Below, in pieces: positions 36,516 to 45,320 of a DNA stretch of 64,000 nt (position 1 is its first letter; the number at the start of each line of letters is the position of its first letter). A program made the position numbers and the translations under genes. This DNA comes from Olleya sediminilitoris. Lineage in GTDB: Bacteria > Bacteroidota > Bacteroidia > Flavobacteriales > Flavobacteriaceae. The stretch is taken from positions 1 to 64,000 of the forward strand of contig NZ_JAEMEF010000018.1 of NCBI RefSeq assembly GCF_016785945.1. Reading direction: 5' to 3'. The notes under the pieces are model-generated. The model had not been told where the DNA came from. It worked only from the letters and a program-made list of their open reading frames with translations, and searched no databases.

Positions 36516-37349
36516 TTAGTCTTTGTAAGGTAATATTAATAAAGGGACGTCAGGATAAGAGACTACATTTTTAATAACAGGTTCGTTTATTAAATTCTCA
36601 ATAAAACCATGATTGTAATTAATTAAAATTAGAGCATCAATATCTTGTAGTTTAATAAAATTGGTGATTTCTTCAGTTTTTTTAAGCTCATCTGTCATCC
36701 AATTAAAATTGTGTGGTATATCACTTAGGTTAGCTTGAAGCATTGTTAAATTATGATTCTGATTATCTGTTAATGTATTTTTTTTACAAACATGTACTAC
36801 TTGTAATTTAGAGTCGTATAATTTTACAAATGCTTTAATGGTTATTAATTCGTCTCCAAAATGCCTATTATAATCTGTTGCAAAAGCAATTTGTTTGAGA
36901 GGTTTAAAATTATATTCATCAGGTACAACAATAATAGGGCACTGATTTATTTTTTTAATAGTATTAACGGTATTACTACCAAACCATTGTTCTTTAGCTT
37001 TTGTTACACCTTTAGTACCCATAAATAGCTGGTCAATACTAAAGTCTTTTAAATTGCAATTTATAGCATCAATAAGTTTGTTTGTGCTAAAAATAGTTTT
37101 AAATGTATGTTTTTTATTTGCGTTTAAGCTCTCGATATTATTTTTAAAGTCTTTTAATTTAATTTTAGCCTCTTCTTTTGATGTGTCAACAAAGTTTGAT
37201 GTAATGTACGTTCTGTTATTTGTTTTAACAGACCAAGCGTGCAGTAAATAAAATGTGCACTCTTGCTCTTGATATAATTTTATTGCATAATTAATAGCAC
37301 TTTTTGCATTGTTAGAAAAGTCAGTTGGGATTAAAATAGATAGTTTCAT
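36516..37349 (-). CDS. Universal stress protein, tandem UspA domains
   Basis: 277 residues, same two-domain layout as the gene at 32358: LSILIPTDFSNNAKSAINYA, FMGTKGVTKAKEQWFGSNT and IIVVPDEY. Clearly paralogous. The identical FNR-type box ATGATAAAAATCAT lies 82 bp upstream of its start (37431-37444), which suggests the two usp genes are co-regulated. Confidence 0.85.
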   Translation of the reverse strand: MKLSILIPTDFSNNAKSAINYAIKLYQEQECTFYLLHAWSVKTNNRTYITSNFVDTSKEEAKIKLKDFKNNIESLNANKKHTFKTIFSTNKLIDAINCNLKDFSIDQLFMGTKGVTKAKEQWFGSNTVNTIKKINQCPIIVVPDEYNFKPLKQIAFATDYNRHFGDELITIKAFVKLYDSKLQVVHVCKKNTLTDNQNHNLTMLQANLSDIPHNFNWMTDELKKTEEITNFIKLQDIDALILINYNHGFIENLINEPVIKNVVSYPDVPLLILPYKD

Positions 37350-37694
37350 AAATTGCTTATTTAGCGTTTTAATAAAAAGTGTTCATATTATTTACTTAGA
37401 CTAAAATAGATCAAAACAAGTATTTAAAACATGATAAAAATCATGTTCAATATATCTTATAAGCGGATTTAATCATTTGTTTATTATATGCATTATAATG
37501 CTTAAAAAATGCAGATTTAATTGTGTCAAACAGCTATACAAACCTATATTTAAGAATGGTATAATTACTGATTTATCAAGTATAGCTTGAAAAATTATTA
37601 AATTCACCTATACAAAAACCATACAAGTCTTGATTTTGATAATTCTCAATTATTATAAGTAGTATATTGATGTATTAACTAAAAAATTTATTAA
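37350..37694. other. Intergenic region between the second usp gene and the MFS porter
   Basis: 345 bp with no credible gene. It holds the FNR-type box at 37431-37444 and an imperfect one (TGATTTTGATAA, 37631-37642) closer to the porter gene. Confidence 0.5.
37431..37444 (-). promoter_or_regulatory. FNR/CRP-type operator upstream of usp (36516)
   Basis: ATGATAAAAATCAT, identical to the box at 33251-33264. Confidence 0.6.
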
Positions 37695-39074
37695 ATGAAA
37701 AAAGGAGTTTTTTTACTTTTAATTGCAGCAGTATCTGCATTAGGAGGTTTATTATTTGGATACGATACAGGTGTTATTAATGGAGCACAATTTTACTTAA
37801 CAGAGCATTTTGATTTGACTTCAGCTTTAAAAGGATGGGTTGTTGGAAGTGCTTTGTTAGGTTGTTTTGTTGGAGCCATTGTTGCAGCACCATTAAGTAT
37901 TAAAATAGGTAGAAAATGGTCCTTAATTATATCAGCAATCCTATTTACATTGTCAGCTTATGGTTCTGGTTTGCCAGAGTTATTTCCTCAATCAGTAAGC
38001 ATGTTAGTCTTTTTTAGAATAATAGGAGGTTTAGGTATAGGAGTAGCATCAATGAATGCTCCAATGTATATAGCAGAGATTGCACCTTCAAATATTAGAG
38101 GTCGTATGGTAACTTACTATCAATTAGCCATTGTTATTGGTTTTTTTGTTGTGTTTTTGGCAACATATTATATAGGTCATAATTTAACTCAAGCAGAAAA
38201 TATAGAATTTGGATGGCGTCGTATGTTTTGGTCAGAATTAATACCAAGCGGATTATTTTTATTATTACTATTTTTTGTACCTAAAAGTCCACGCTGGTTA
38301 GCTTTAAAAGGTAAAGAAGATGAAGCTTTAATGGTTTTAGAGAAAATTAATGATGAAGATTTAGCATCAAAAGAGTTGTTACAAATTAAGCAATCCTTAA
38401 CTCAAAACAATACTAATGTAAAAGTTAATTATGCATCAAAAGCAATATTAGTAATTATAATAATAGGAACAGTTTTATCTATGTTGCAACAGTTTACAGG
38501 TATTAATGCTGTGATGTATTATGGAGCAGATATTTTTGAAAAAGCTTTAGGGTTTGGAAAGGAAGATGTATTAGCACAGCAAATATTATTAGCCTTTGTA
38601 AACTTAGTATTTACTTTTGTTGCTATGTTTACAGTAGATAAATTTGGTAGAAAACCATTATTATATATTGGTTCTGTAGGTATGATTATAGGGTTTTTAC
38701 TTTTAGGGGTTAGTTTACAGCAACAAAGTGTAGGTTTAGTCTCATTAATAGGTGTTTTAATTTTTATTGGCTCGTTTGCATTGTCAATGGGTCCTGTTGT
38801 TTGGGTTTTATTATCAGAGATGTTTCCAAATAAAATTCGTAGTGTAGCCATGTCTGTAGCTGTAGCAGCGCAATGGGCTGCAAATTATGTTGTATCTCAA
38901 TCTTTTCCTATGGTTATGGAAAGTGAGACCAATAATACAGCACCATGGAATGGATCTTTACCATACTTTATATTTATAGCTTTTATATTAATAATAGTAT
39001 TTGTTACCTATAAATTTATACCAGAAACAAAAGGTAAATCATTAGAAGAGATAGAAGGCTTTTGGAAAGAATAA
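37695..39074 (+). CDS. Sugar porter (MFS, XylE/GLUT-like)
   Basis: 459 residues, twelve hydrophobic segments. Sugar-porter marks: GYDTGVINGAQ in TM1, FRIIGGLGIGVASMNAPMYI, GRMVTYYQLAIV, PKSPRWLALKGKEDEAL after TM6, QQFTGINAVMYYG in TM7, VDKFGRKPLLY and PETKGKSLEEIE at the C-terminus. Probably a proton-coupled importer of a hexose or pentose. No sugar catabolic genes adjoin it. A terminator follows and faces the tRNA-Ser gene. Confidence 0.92.
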   Translation: MKKGVFLLLIAAVSALGGLLFGYDTGVINGAQFYLTEHFDLTSALKGWVVGSALLGCFVGAIVAAPLSIKIGRKWSLIISAILFTLSAYGSGLPELFPQSVSMLVFFRIIGGLGIGVASMNAPMYIAEIAPSNIRGRMVTYYQLAIVIGFFVVFLATYYIGHNLTQAENIEFGWRRMFWSELIPSGLFLLLLFFVPKSPRWLALKGKEDEALMVLEKINDEDLASKELLQIKQSLTQNNTNVKVNYASKAILVIIIIGTVLSMLQQFTGINAVMYYGADIFEKALGFGKEDVLAQQILLAFVNLVFTFVAMFTVDKFGRKPLLYIGSVGMIIGFLLLGVSLQQQSVGLVSLIGVLIFIGSFALSMGPVVWVLLSEMFPNKIRSVAMSVAVAAQWAANYVVSQSFPMVMESETNNTAPWNGSLPYFIFIAFILIIVFVTYKFIPETKGKSLEEIEGFWKE

Positions 39075-39092
39075 ATTAAAACTATTTTAAAC

Positions 39093-39126
39093 AAAAAAAT
39101 CACAACGGAAGTTGTGATTTTTTTTT
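39093..39126 (+). terminator. Terminator between the MFS porter gene and tRNA-Ser
   Basis: AAAAATCACAAC-ggaa-GTTGTGATTTTT, A-run left and T-run right; can also stop the converging tRNA transcript. Confidence 0.85.
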
Positions 39127-39127
39127 G

Positions 39128-39212
39128 CGGAGAAAGAGGGATTCGAACCCCCGGAGGTGTGACCCTCAACAGTTTTCAAGACTGCCGCATTCGACCACTC
39201 TGCCATTTCTCC
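39128..39212 (-). tRNA. tRNA-Ser (UGA)
   Basis: 85 nt. The 7-bp acceptor stem GGAGAAA pairs with TTTCTCC, and the discriminator is G. The anticodon arm is GCAGT-CTTGAAA-ACTGT, giving anticodon TGA. A long variable arm typical of serine tRNA follows (GAGGGTCACACCTC), and the T-arm loop is GGTTCGAATCC. CCA is not encoded. Confidence 0.95.
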
Positions 39213-39406
39213 TGAGTGCCTCATTAGGTATTCCCTAAATGCGAGTGCAAATATAGATAGGATTTTAGTTTTATTCAAATAAAAATCAACTTTTTTTCAA
39301 AAAAAACACAAATTTTATTTTATTTACCTAATAATCAATCTGTAGCATTTAAAAAATAATTGTGACTGTAGTTACAATGTTATATTTTATTTTTGATAAA
39401 AAAAAT

Positions 39407-40036
39407 ATGGACATTATAGATCGTTTAAATTGGAGATATGCTACTAAAAGCTTTGATGATAAAAAGTTGGTTTCTGATAAAGATATTAAGACACTTTCAG
39501 AAGCATTTAATTTAACAGCAACTTCTTATGGATTACAGCCAATCAAACTGTTAATTATTAAAGATAAAAAACTTCAGAAAGAGTTAATTCCTTTTTCATT
39601 TAATCAAAAACAAGTAGGAGAGGCTTCGCATGTATTAGTGTTTTGTATTGAAACCATTTTAGACGAAACCTTTATTTCAAATTATTTTGAAAGAGTAAAA
39701 AGCATAAGAAACACTCCTGAGGACATTTTAAATCCGTTTAAAACGTTTTTAATTGAAGATTTTAAAAATAAAACTCAACTAGAAAAAGAAGCATGGGCAA
39801 AAAACCAGTTGTATTTAGCAATGGGTAATCTGTTAACTGTTTGTGCTATGTTAAGCATCGATTCTTGTCCAATGGAAGGTTTTGTACCACAGGATTATGA
39901 TAGACTTTTAGATCTAAATAGACAAAACTTAAAATCTGTTTTAGTTATGCCTATAGGTTACAGATCTGAAAATGATTTTATGTCGGAGCTAAAAAAAGTT
40001 AGAAAGCCTTTAAATAATAGTGTAATATTCAAATAA
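39407..40036 (+). CDS. NAD(P)H-dependent nitroreductase-family flavoprotein
   Basis: 209 residues from the ATG at 39407 (MDIIDRLNWRYATKSFDDKK), the normal family start; a GTG at 39362 adds 15 residues that look like leader. FMN-binding nitroreductase fold: RYATKSFD, LTATSYGLQPIKLLII, NQLYLAMGNLLTVCAMLSID, PMEGFVPQDYD and VMPIGYRSENDF. Substrate unknown. Single gene after tRNA-Ser, reading away from it. Confidence 0.85.
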   Translation: MDIIDRLNWRYATKSFDDKKLVSDKDIKTLSEAFNLTATSYGLQPIKLLIIKDKKLQKELIPFSFNQKQVGEASHVLVFCIETILDETFISNYFERVKSIRNTPEDILNPFKTFLIEDFKNKTQLEKEAWAKNQLYLAMGNLLTVCAMLSIDSCPMEGFVPQDYDRLLDLNRQNLKSVLVMPIGYRSENDFMSELKKVRKPLNNSVIFK

Positions 40037-40107
40037 ACAATAAATTGGCAAGATTGTTGTTATTTCATAAAAAGTAATACATTTGTTTCGCTTTAAATTT
40101 TAATAAA

Positions 40108-40575
40108 ATGAAGAAAATACTTTTTCTATTTCTAATATGTGTAACTTTTTCAATTAATGCACAAGACGAAGAAGACTACATATCTAACCTTAATTGGTTA
40201 ACAGATTTATCTGAAGCTAAAAAGGAATCTGTGGCTTCTCAAAAACCAATTCTAATATATTTTACAGGTAGCGATTGGTGTGCACCATGTAAAATGTTGA
40301 AAAAAGATTTTTTTCATACAGAAAAATTTGAAGCTAAAGCAGATCAGTTTGTGCTTTTAATGATTGATATGCCTAGACGCATCGACATTATTACTGAAGA
40401 ACAAAAGAAAAAAAATCAAAAAGTTGTTAATAAATATAATACCTCTGGAGGTTATCCTAATTTAGTTGCTTTAAATGATCAATTACAAATAATAGGTGAA
40501 TTATCTGGTTATACTTTTTTAAGAGAAACCGACAGGCATTATGCATTTATTGATGCCATTTTAGAGAATTATTAA
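40108..40575 (+). CDS. Exported thioredoxin-family protein
   Basis: 155 residues. Signal peptide 1-18 (CVTFSINAQ), thioredoxin fold with active site SDWCAPCKML and the following GGYPNLVAL cis-Pro loop. Resembles DUF255/thioredoxin_7-type periplasmic reductants. Followed by a strong terminator. Confidence 0.85.
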   Translation: MKKILFLFLICVTFSINAQDEEDYISNLNWLTDLSEAKKESVASQKPILIYFTGSDWCAPCKMLKKDFFHTEKFEAKADQFVLLMIDMPRRIDIITEEQKKKNQKVVNKYNTSGGYPNLVALNDQLQIIGELSGYTFLRETDRHYAFIDAILENY

Positions 40576-40595
40576 AATTCAATATATATTATAAC

Positions 40596-40628
40596 AAAAC
40601 GTCTAAAATAAAATTTAGACGTTTTTTT
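40596..40628 (+). terminator. Terminator of the thioredoxin-family gene
   Basis: AAAACGTCTAAA-ataaaa-TTTAGACGTTTT then T-run. Confidence 0.85.
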
Positions 40629-40675
40629 TATTGCTCTATTTCGTTTAGTTTTGATGCTTAATTAAAATATTAGAG

Positions 40676-41869
40676 ATGCCAGGATTTGAAAGCTTTGGAG
40701 ATTTAGAAAGAAAAGAAGTACAAGACGTTTTAGATAGTGGTGTTTTAATGCGTTATGGTTTTGATACTATGCGAAATGGTCACTATAAAGCACAATCATT
40801 AGAGCAAGAATTACAAAAAACTTTAGAGGTTAATCACGCACAATTAGTAACCAATGGTACAGCAGCAGTCTCTGTAGCTTTGGCATTAGCAGGAGTTGGA
40901 GCAGGTGATGAGGTTATTATGCCTTGTTTTACTTTTGTTGCTAGTTTTGAGGCTATAATGATGCTTGGTGCTATTCCAGTTTTAGTTGATATTGATGATA
41001 CTTTAACCTTAGATCCTGAAGCTGTAAAACAAGCCATTACAGATAAAACTAAGGCTATTATGCCAGTTCATATGTGTGGTAGTATGGCTAATTTAGAGGC
41101 TTTAAAAACAATAGCCAATCAGTATAATTTAAAATTAGTTGAAGATGCTTGCCAAGCAATTGGAGGTACTTATAAAGGACAATATTTAGGAACTTATGGT
41201 GATTTAGGTTGCTTTAGTTTTGATTTTGTTAAAACAATTACTTCTGGAGAAGGAGGAGCTGTTATTACCAATAATCCAGAATATGCTAAACATGCAGATT
41301 ATTTTACAGATCATGGTCACGACCATATTGGTAATGATAGAGGTGCAGAATCACATCCAGTCTTAGGTTATAATTTTAGATTATCAGAGTTACATTCAGC
41401 TGTAGGTTTAGCTCAGGTTAGACGTTTAAAAGATTTTGTTGCTATACAGAAAAAGAATTACACAATTTTAAGGGAAGCTTTATCTGCAATTCCTGAAGTT
41501 ACTTTTAGAACAGTACCTGAAGGAGGAGAGGAGAGTTATGCGTTTTTAAGCTTTTTCTTACCGGATTTAGATATTGCTCGTAAAGTTTCAGCTTCATTTA
41601 AAAATAGTGGAGTTGATGCATGTTTTCATTATTATGATAACAATTGGCATTATGTTAGAAAATGGGATCATTTAAAAGACTTGAAAACATTATATCCTGT
41701 TAGTAAAGAGGTTAAAGATGGTATGTCTTACTTAAAAAATAAGTCTTTTGAAAAATCTGATCATTATATAGGTAGAAACTTGTCATGTTTAATTAAACTA
41801 TCTTGGACTGAAGCCGAAACAAAAAAACGTGCAGAATTAATGGTCGAAGCTATAAAAGCATCATTATAA
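40676..41869 (+). CDS. DegT/DnrJ/EryC1/StrS-family aminotransferase
   Basis: 397 residues. PLP lysine Lys186 in SFDFVKTITSGEGGAVIT. Upstream VTNGTAAVSVALALAGVGAGDEV and DDTLTLDPEAVKQAI are the usual family segments; DHGHDHIGNDRG and LGYNFRLSELHSAVGLAQ follow. The family makes amino sugars for polysaccharides or, in some cases, other metabolites. No surface-polysaccharide genes adjoin it, so the product is unknown. Ended by a terminator. Confidence 0.88.
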   Translation: MPGFESFGDLERKEVQDVLDSGVLMRYGFDTMRNGHYKAQSLEQELQKTLEVNHAQLVTNGTAAVSVALALAGVGAGDEVIMPCFTFVASFEAIMMLGAIPVLVDIDDTLTLDPEAVKQAITDKTKAIMPVHMCGSMANLEALKTIANQYNLKLVEDACQAIGGTYKGQYLGTYGDLGCFSFDFVKTITSGEGGAVITNNPEYAKHADYFTDHGHDHIGNDRGAESHPVLGYNFRLSELHSAVGLAQVRRLKDFVAIQKKNYTILREALSAIPEVTFRTVPEGGEESYAFLSFFLPDLDIARKVSASFKNSGVDACFHYYDNNWHYVRKWDHLKDLKTLYPVSKEVKDGMSYLKNKSFEKSDHYIGRNLSCLIKLSWTEAETKKRAELMVEAIKASL

Positions 41870-41885
41870 AACTATTATAATTATA

Positions 41886-41921
41886 TAAAAAAAGCTTCAA
41901 TTAATAATTGGAGCTTTTTTT
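41886..41921 (+). terminator. Bidirectional terminator between the aminotransferase gene and ribB
   Basis: AAAAAAGCTTCAATTA-at-AATTGGAGCTTTTTT with flanking A/T runs. Confidence 0.8.
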
Positions 41922-41940
41922 ATTTTAAATTAAAAGTTAA

Positions 41941-43095
41941 TTAGTAATTAACGTATTCAATTATTTCTAAACCATAACCTATCATTCCAACACGTTTAGT
42001 TTGTTGTGAGTTTGAGATAAGCTTAATTTTATGAATATTTAAATCATGAAGTATTTGTGCTCCAATACCAAAATCTTTACTATCCATTGCAATTGCAGGA
42101 GCTTTAGCAATAGTATCTGGTTTTTGTTCTGATTTTAAAACCGATAAACGTTGTAGCAAGTTCATCGATTCAGCTTGTTGATTAATAAATAGAATAGCAC
42201 CTTTGCCTTCATCATTAATTACTCTGAACATGTCGTCTAGCTTCTCATCGGCATTATTGGTTAACGTTCCTAATATGTCATTATTAACTAAAGTCGAGTT
42301 AACACGAGTTAAAACTGTATCATTGCTAGTCCAATCTCCTTTAGTTAAAGCAATATGAACTTGATTATTTGTAGTTTGTTGGTATGCTCTTAATCTAAAA
42401 GCACCAAATCTTGTTTGAATCTCAAAGTCTTCTTTTTTATCGATTAAAGAATCATGATCCATACGATAAGCAATCAAATCTTCAATTGAAACTAGTTTTA
42501 AATCAAACTTTTTAGCAACCTCAATTAACTGAGGTAATCTAGCCATCGTTCCATCTTCGTTCATGATTTCAACAATCACACCAGCAGGCTGTAGTCCAGC
42601 TAATCTTGCAAAATCAATTGCTGCTTCAGTATGACCTGTACGTCTTAAAACGCCACCTTCTTTAGCAACTAATGGAAAAATATGTCCTGGTCGTGCTAAA
42701 TCAAACGGTTTTGTTTCAGGATTTACTAGTGCCTGTACTGTTTTAGAGCGATCTGCAGCAGATATACCTGTAGTAACACCATTTCCTTTTAAGTCTATAG
42801 ATACAGTAAAGGCAGTTTCCATATGATCTGTATTGTTGGTAACCATCATGTGTAGATCTAACTCTTCACAACGTTGTTCCGTTAAAGGTGTACAAATTAG
42901 ACCACGACCATGCGTTGCCATAAAGTTTATCATCTCAGGAGAAACTAATTCTGCTGCAGCAACAAAATCACCTTCATTTTCTCTATCTTCATCATCAACG
43001 ACGATAATGACTTTTCCTGCTTTTATATCTTGTATAGCTTCTTCAATTGTATTTAATTTAAAAGCTGTTTTTTCTTTTTTTTGTGTAGTATTCAT
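41941..43095 (-). CDS. ribB: 3,4-dihydroxy-2-butanone-4-phosphate synthase with degenerate GTP cyclohydrolase II domain
   Basis: 384 residues from the ATG at 43095 ([12 protein letters not shown]); an ATG at 43116 adds seven. Residues about 10-210 are Rib[39 protein letters not shown] and [17 protein letters not shown]. The C-terminal GTP cyclohydrolase II-like domain lacks the three zinc cysteines (the site reads [21 protein letters not shown] region) and the EGRGIGL loop is replaced by QQAESMNLL, so GCHII activity is unlikely. It supplies the four-carbon unit for riboflavin. Last gene of the tpx-to-ribB series. Confidence 0.9.
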   Translation of the reverse strand: MNTTQKKEKTAFKLNTIEEAIQDIKAGKVIIVVDDEDRENEGDFVAAAELVSPEMINFMATHGRGLICTPLTEQRCEELDLHMMVTNNTDHMETAFTVSIDLKGNGVTTGISAADRSKTVQALVNPETKPFDLARPGHIFPLVAKEGGVLRRTGHTEAAIDFARLAGLQPAGVIVEIMNEDGTMARLPQLIEVAKKFDLKLVSIEDLIAYRMDHDSLIDKKEDFEIQTRFGAFRLRAYQQTTNNQVHIALTKGDWTSNDTVLTRVNSTLVNNDILGTLTNNADEKLDDMFRVINDEGKGAILFINQQAESMNLLQRLSVLKSEQKPDTIAKAPAIAMDSKDFGIGAQILHDLNIHKIKLISNSQQTKRVGMIGYGLEIIEYVNY

Positions 43096-43151
43096 AACAA
43101 ATGTGTTGTCCTGCAAAGATATTGCATATTTATTACTTAGTGCAATTAAGC

Positions 43152-45314
43152 CTATAGTTTTTGACGTCTTTTAAAATGAATGATAGGATACATTATAACG
43201 CCTAAAATTAGCATTAAAAAGTTTTCTCTTTTTACTTTAATAGCCTTTAAATTTTTTGAAAATTCTATAGAAGATTTTATATAATTAAAAAGAAAAACTA
43301 GAAATGAGATTCCGCTAATTTGTATGCCTGCAAGTGCTAATTGAGGTAATTTATTATTTTTAAATACAAAGTATAAAACAAATAAAATTAAAGCAATACA
43401 GAAACTAATGAAGCTTAAGGTTGCTATTATATTGTAATCTTTTAAATCTTTGTCTGTAAGTATAATTGGTTCGGATCCTGATTCAAATACAGTATCCATA
43501 GCAGTTAATCCATTAAAATTTGTTCCAACAGATAATTTACTAACTCTTAAAAAATGTGTTAAAGGATAAATAAATAATCCTAAACCTTTTTGAATCAAAG
43601 TTTCTTCTTTATGTACTGTTTTAACAACTAAGGTATTATAAGTAATTGTTGATTTTATGTAATTGAATATGAATATAACAGCTGATACTCCAGCAATTTG
43701 TATACCTGCAAGTGCTAATTGAGGTAATTTGTTATTTTTAAAAACAAAATATAAAATGAATAATATCATGGCGATGCTAAGGCTAATGATATTAATTTTT
43801 GATAAAGATTTATAATTTAAAACCTCTTTATCTTCAAAATGTACAATTGTAAAATTATGATCTAAACGGTCAAGCTTTGAGCCACGATTAAACTTTTTAT
43901 TATACCAATTTTTAATAGGTTCTGTAATGTGGTCAAATTCAAAAATCCCTCTGTCTTGTGTTGCTCTAGTAGTTAAAAATATACTTAAGGGTAACATGAT
44001 TAATGTTGAAAACCAAGCAGCCAATACAGGATTTAAGTTTCCGTTTTTAGCACTATTTTCTGCAAATAAACCAATAAAGTGATAGGTTAAAAATAAAACA
44101 ATAGCAATTACCATTGGTAAACCCAGTCCACCTTTACGGATTAATGCACCAAGAGGAGCTCCAACAAAAAATAAGATAATACAAGCGACTCCTAAAGCAA
44201 ACTTTTTATGTAATTGGATTCCGTGTTTGTAAATTCTAGAATTTTCACCTTTTAAATTACTTTGTTTTGATTTTATAATTTGTTGTGTACTAGAAATACT
44301 ATTAATAGCATAATCCAATACTTGAATTTTACGTTTGGTTTTAAATATATCTAAAATATTACCTTTGAAAATACTGTCTTTTTTAGCATTTATCGTTAAG
44401 TTTATTGTAGATAAATTTGTTCTGGTGTATAAAGCTTTAGAAAAATCTTTAACTGTAGTTTGTCTTTTAGTTTTTAAGGAATCTATTGAAAAATTAAGTT
44501 CAGCTACATTAAGCATTTTATAATTATCGTCTACATTTTTTTCATTTAAATCCACATTATTTAGATTAGATAGATCATAATTTAAGACATGCTTTTTAAA
44601 TTCACTTTTTACAAATGGTTTTTTATTACGTTCAGCTATTTTTTTAGGAGGTGTATCATCATAGTAATACCCATCGTATAGTATTAGTTTTAAGATATTA
44701 GAATCTTCAGAACTAGCCAATTCTCCTGTTTTAGCAATTATGGTGATGTGGTTACCAGAAAAACTTTTTCCGCTTTTTTGATGTATGGTTATGCCTTTTA
44801 GAAATTTACCGTTTTCACCATATTTCTCTTCAACTTTAATATTTAATTGGTCACTAATATCATTAAACTGACCTTCTGCAATTATCATTGCAGGTTTAAC
44901 TTTTGCAATGTTGCGTCTTAAGTTAAAGCTGTTATATTCTGCCCAAGGTATAACGTTGTTACTAAAAAAGAACGTTAATATAGATAATCCAACTATAAAT
45001 ATACCTAAACCTGACATAGCACGTTGCAGTGATATACCTGTAGATTTCATGGCTGCAAACTCATAATTTTCGGCAAAATTACCAAAAACCATTATTGAAG
45101 ATAATAAAATTGTAAGGGGTAAAATTAAAGGTATTAATGTAGGAGTAATGTACATTAAAAATTTTAATACAGTGACAAGATCTAAATCTTTACCTGCTAA
45201 TTCTTTAATATATAACCATATAGCTTGTAAAACAAAAATCAGCATGAGTATTACAAACACGCTGATAAAAGTTTTTAGATATGAAGTTAATATGTACCTA
45301 TCTAATATTTTCAC
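43152..45314 (-). CDS. LptF/LptG-family permease with internal C-terminal duplication
   Basis: 720 residues, long for this family. LptF/LptG permeases form the inner-membrane part of the machine that extracts lipopolysaccharide. The N-terminal part (MKILDRYILTSYLKTFISVF, TPTLIPLILPLTILLSSIMV) and the central GVACIILFFVGAPLGALIRK region are typical. Downstream of the normal end, a ~100-residue membrane unit appears twice, 126 residues apart, each with YFVFKNNKLPQLALAGIQI and a closing IYP/MYP motif. 6 bp after the lolA gene. Confidence 0.85.
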   Translation of the reverse strand: MKILDRYILTSYLKTFISVFVILMLIFVLQAIWLYIKELAGKDLDLVTVLKFLMYITPTLIPLILPLTILLSSIMVFGNFAENYEFAAMKSTGISLQRAMSGLGIFIVGLSILTFFFSNNVIPWAEYNSFNLRRNIAKVKPAMIIAEGQFNDISDQLNIKVEEKYGENGKFLKGITIHQKSGKSFSGNHITIIAKTGELASSEDSNILKLILYDGYYYDDTPPKKIAERNKKPFVKSEFKKHVLNYDLSNLNNVDLNEKNVDDNYKMLNVAELNFSIDSLKTKRQTTVKDFSKALYTRTNLSTINLTINAKKDSIFKGNILDIFKTKRKIQVLDYAINSISSTQQIIKSKQSNLKGENSRIYKHGIQLHKKFALGVACIILFFVGAPLGALIRKGGLGLPMVIAIVLFLTYHFIGLFAENSAKNGNLNPVLAAWFSTLIMLPLSIFLTTRATQDRGIFEFDHITEPIKNWYNKKFNRGSKLDRLDHNFTIVHFEDKEVLNYKSLSKINIISLSIAMILFILYFVFKNNKLPQLALAGIQIAGVSAVIFIFNYIKSTITYNTLVVKTVHKEETLIQKGLGLFIYPLTHFLRVSKLSVGTNFNGLTAMDTVFESGSEPIILTDKDLKDYNIIATLSFISFCIALILFVLYFVFKNNKLPQLALAGIQISGISFLVFLFNYIKSSIEFSKNLKAIKVKRENFLMLILGVIMYPIIHFKRRQKL

Positions 45315-45320
45315 TTAAGA

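Noticed and set aside
37631-37642. FNR-type box for the MFS porter (TGATTTTGATAA)
   Set aside because: One half-site is broken, and such near-matches are expected by chance in AT-rich DNA; noted only within the intergenic entry.
39087-39278. 63-codon reading frame over tRNA-Ser
   Set aside because: It is a translation of the tRNA gene (the GMAEWSNAAVLKT stretch typical of tRNA-Ser misannotation) and its flanks.
41941-43095. Bifunctional RibBA with active GTP cyclohydrolase II
   Set aside because: The zinc-binding cysteines and the EGRGIGL loop are absent from the second domain.
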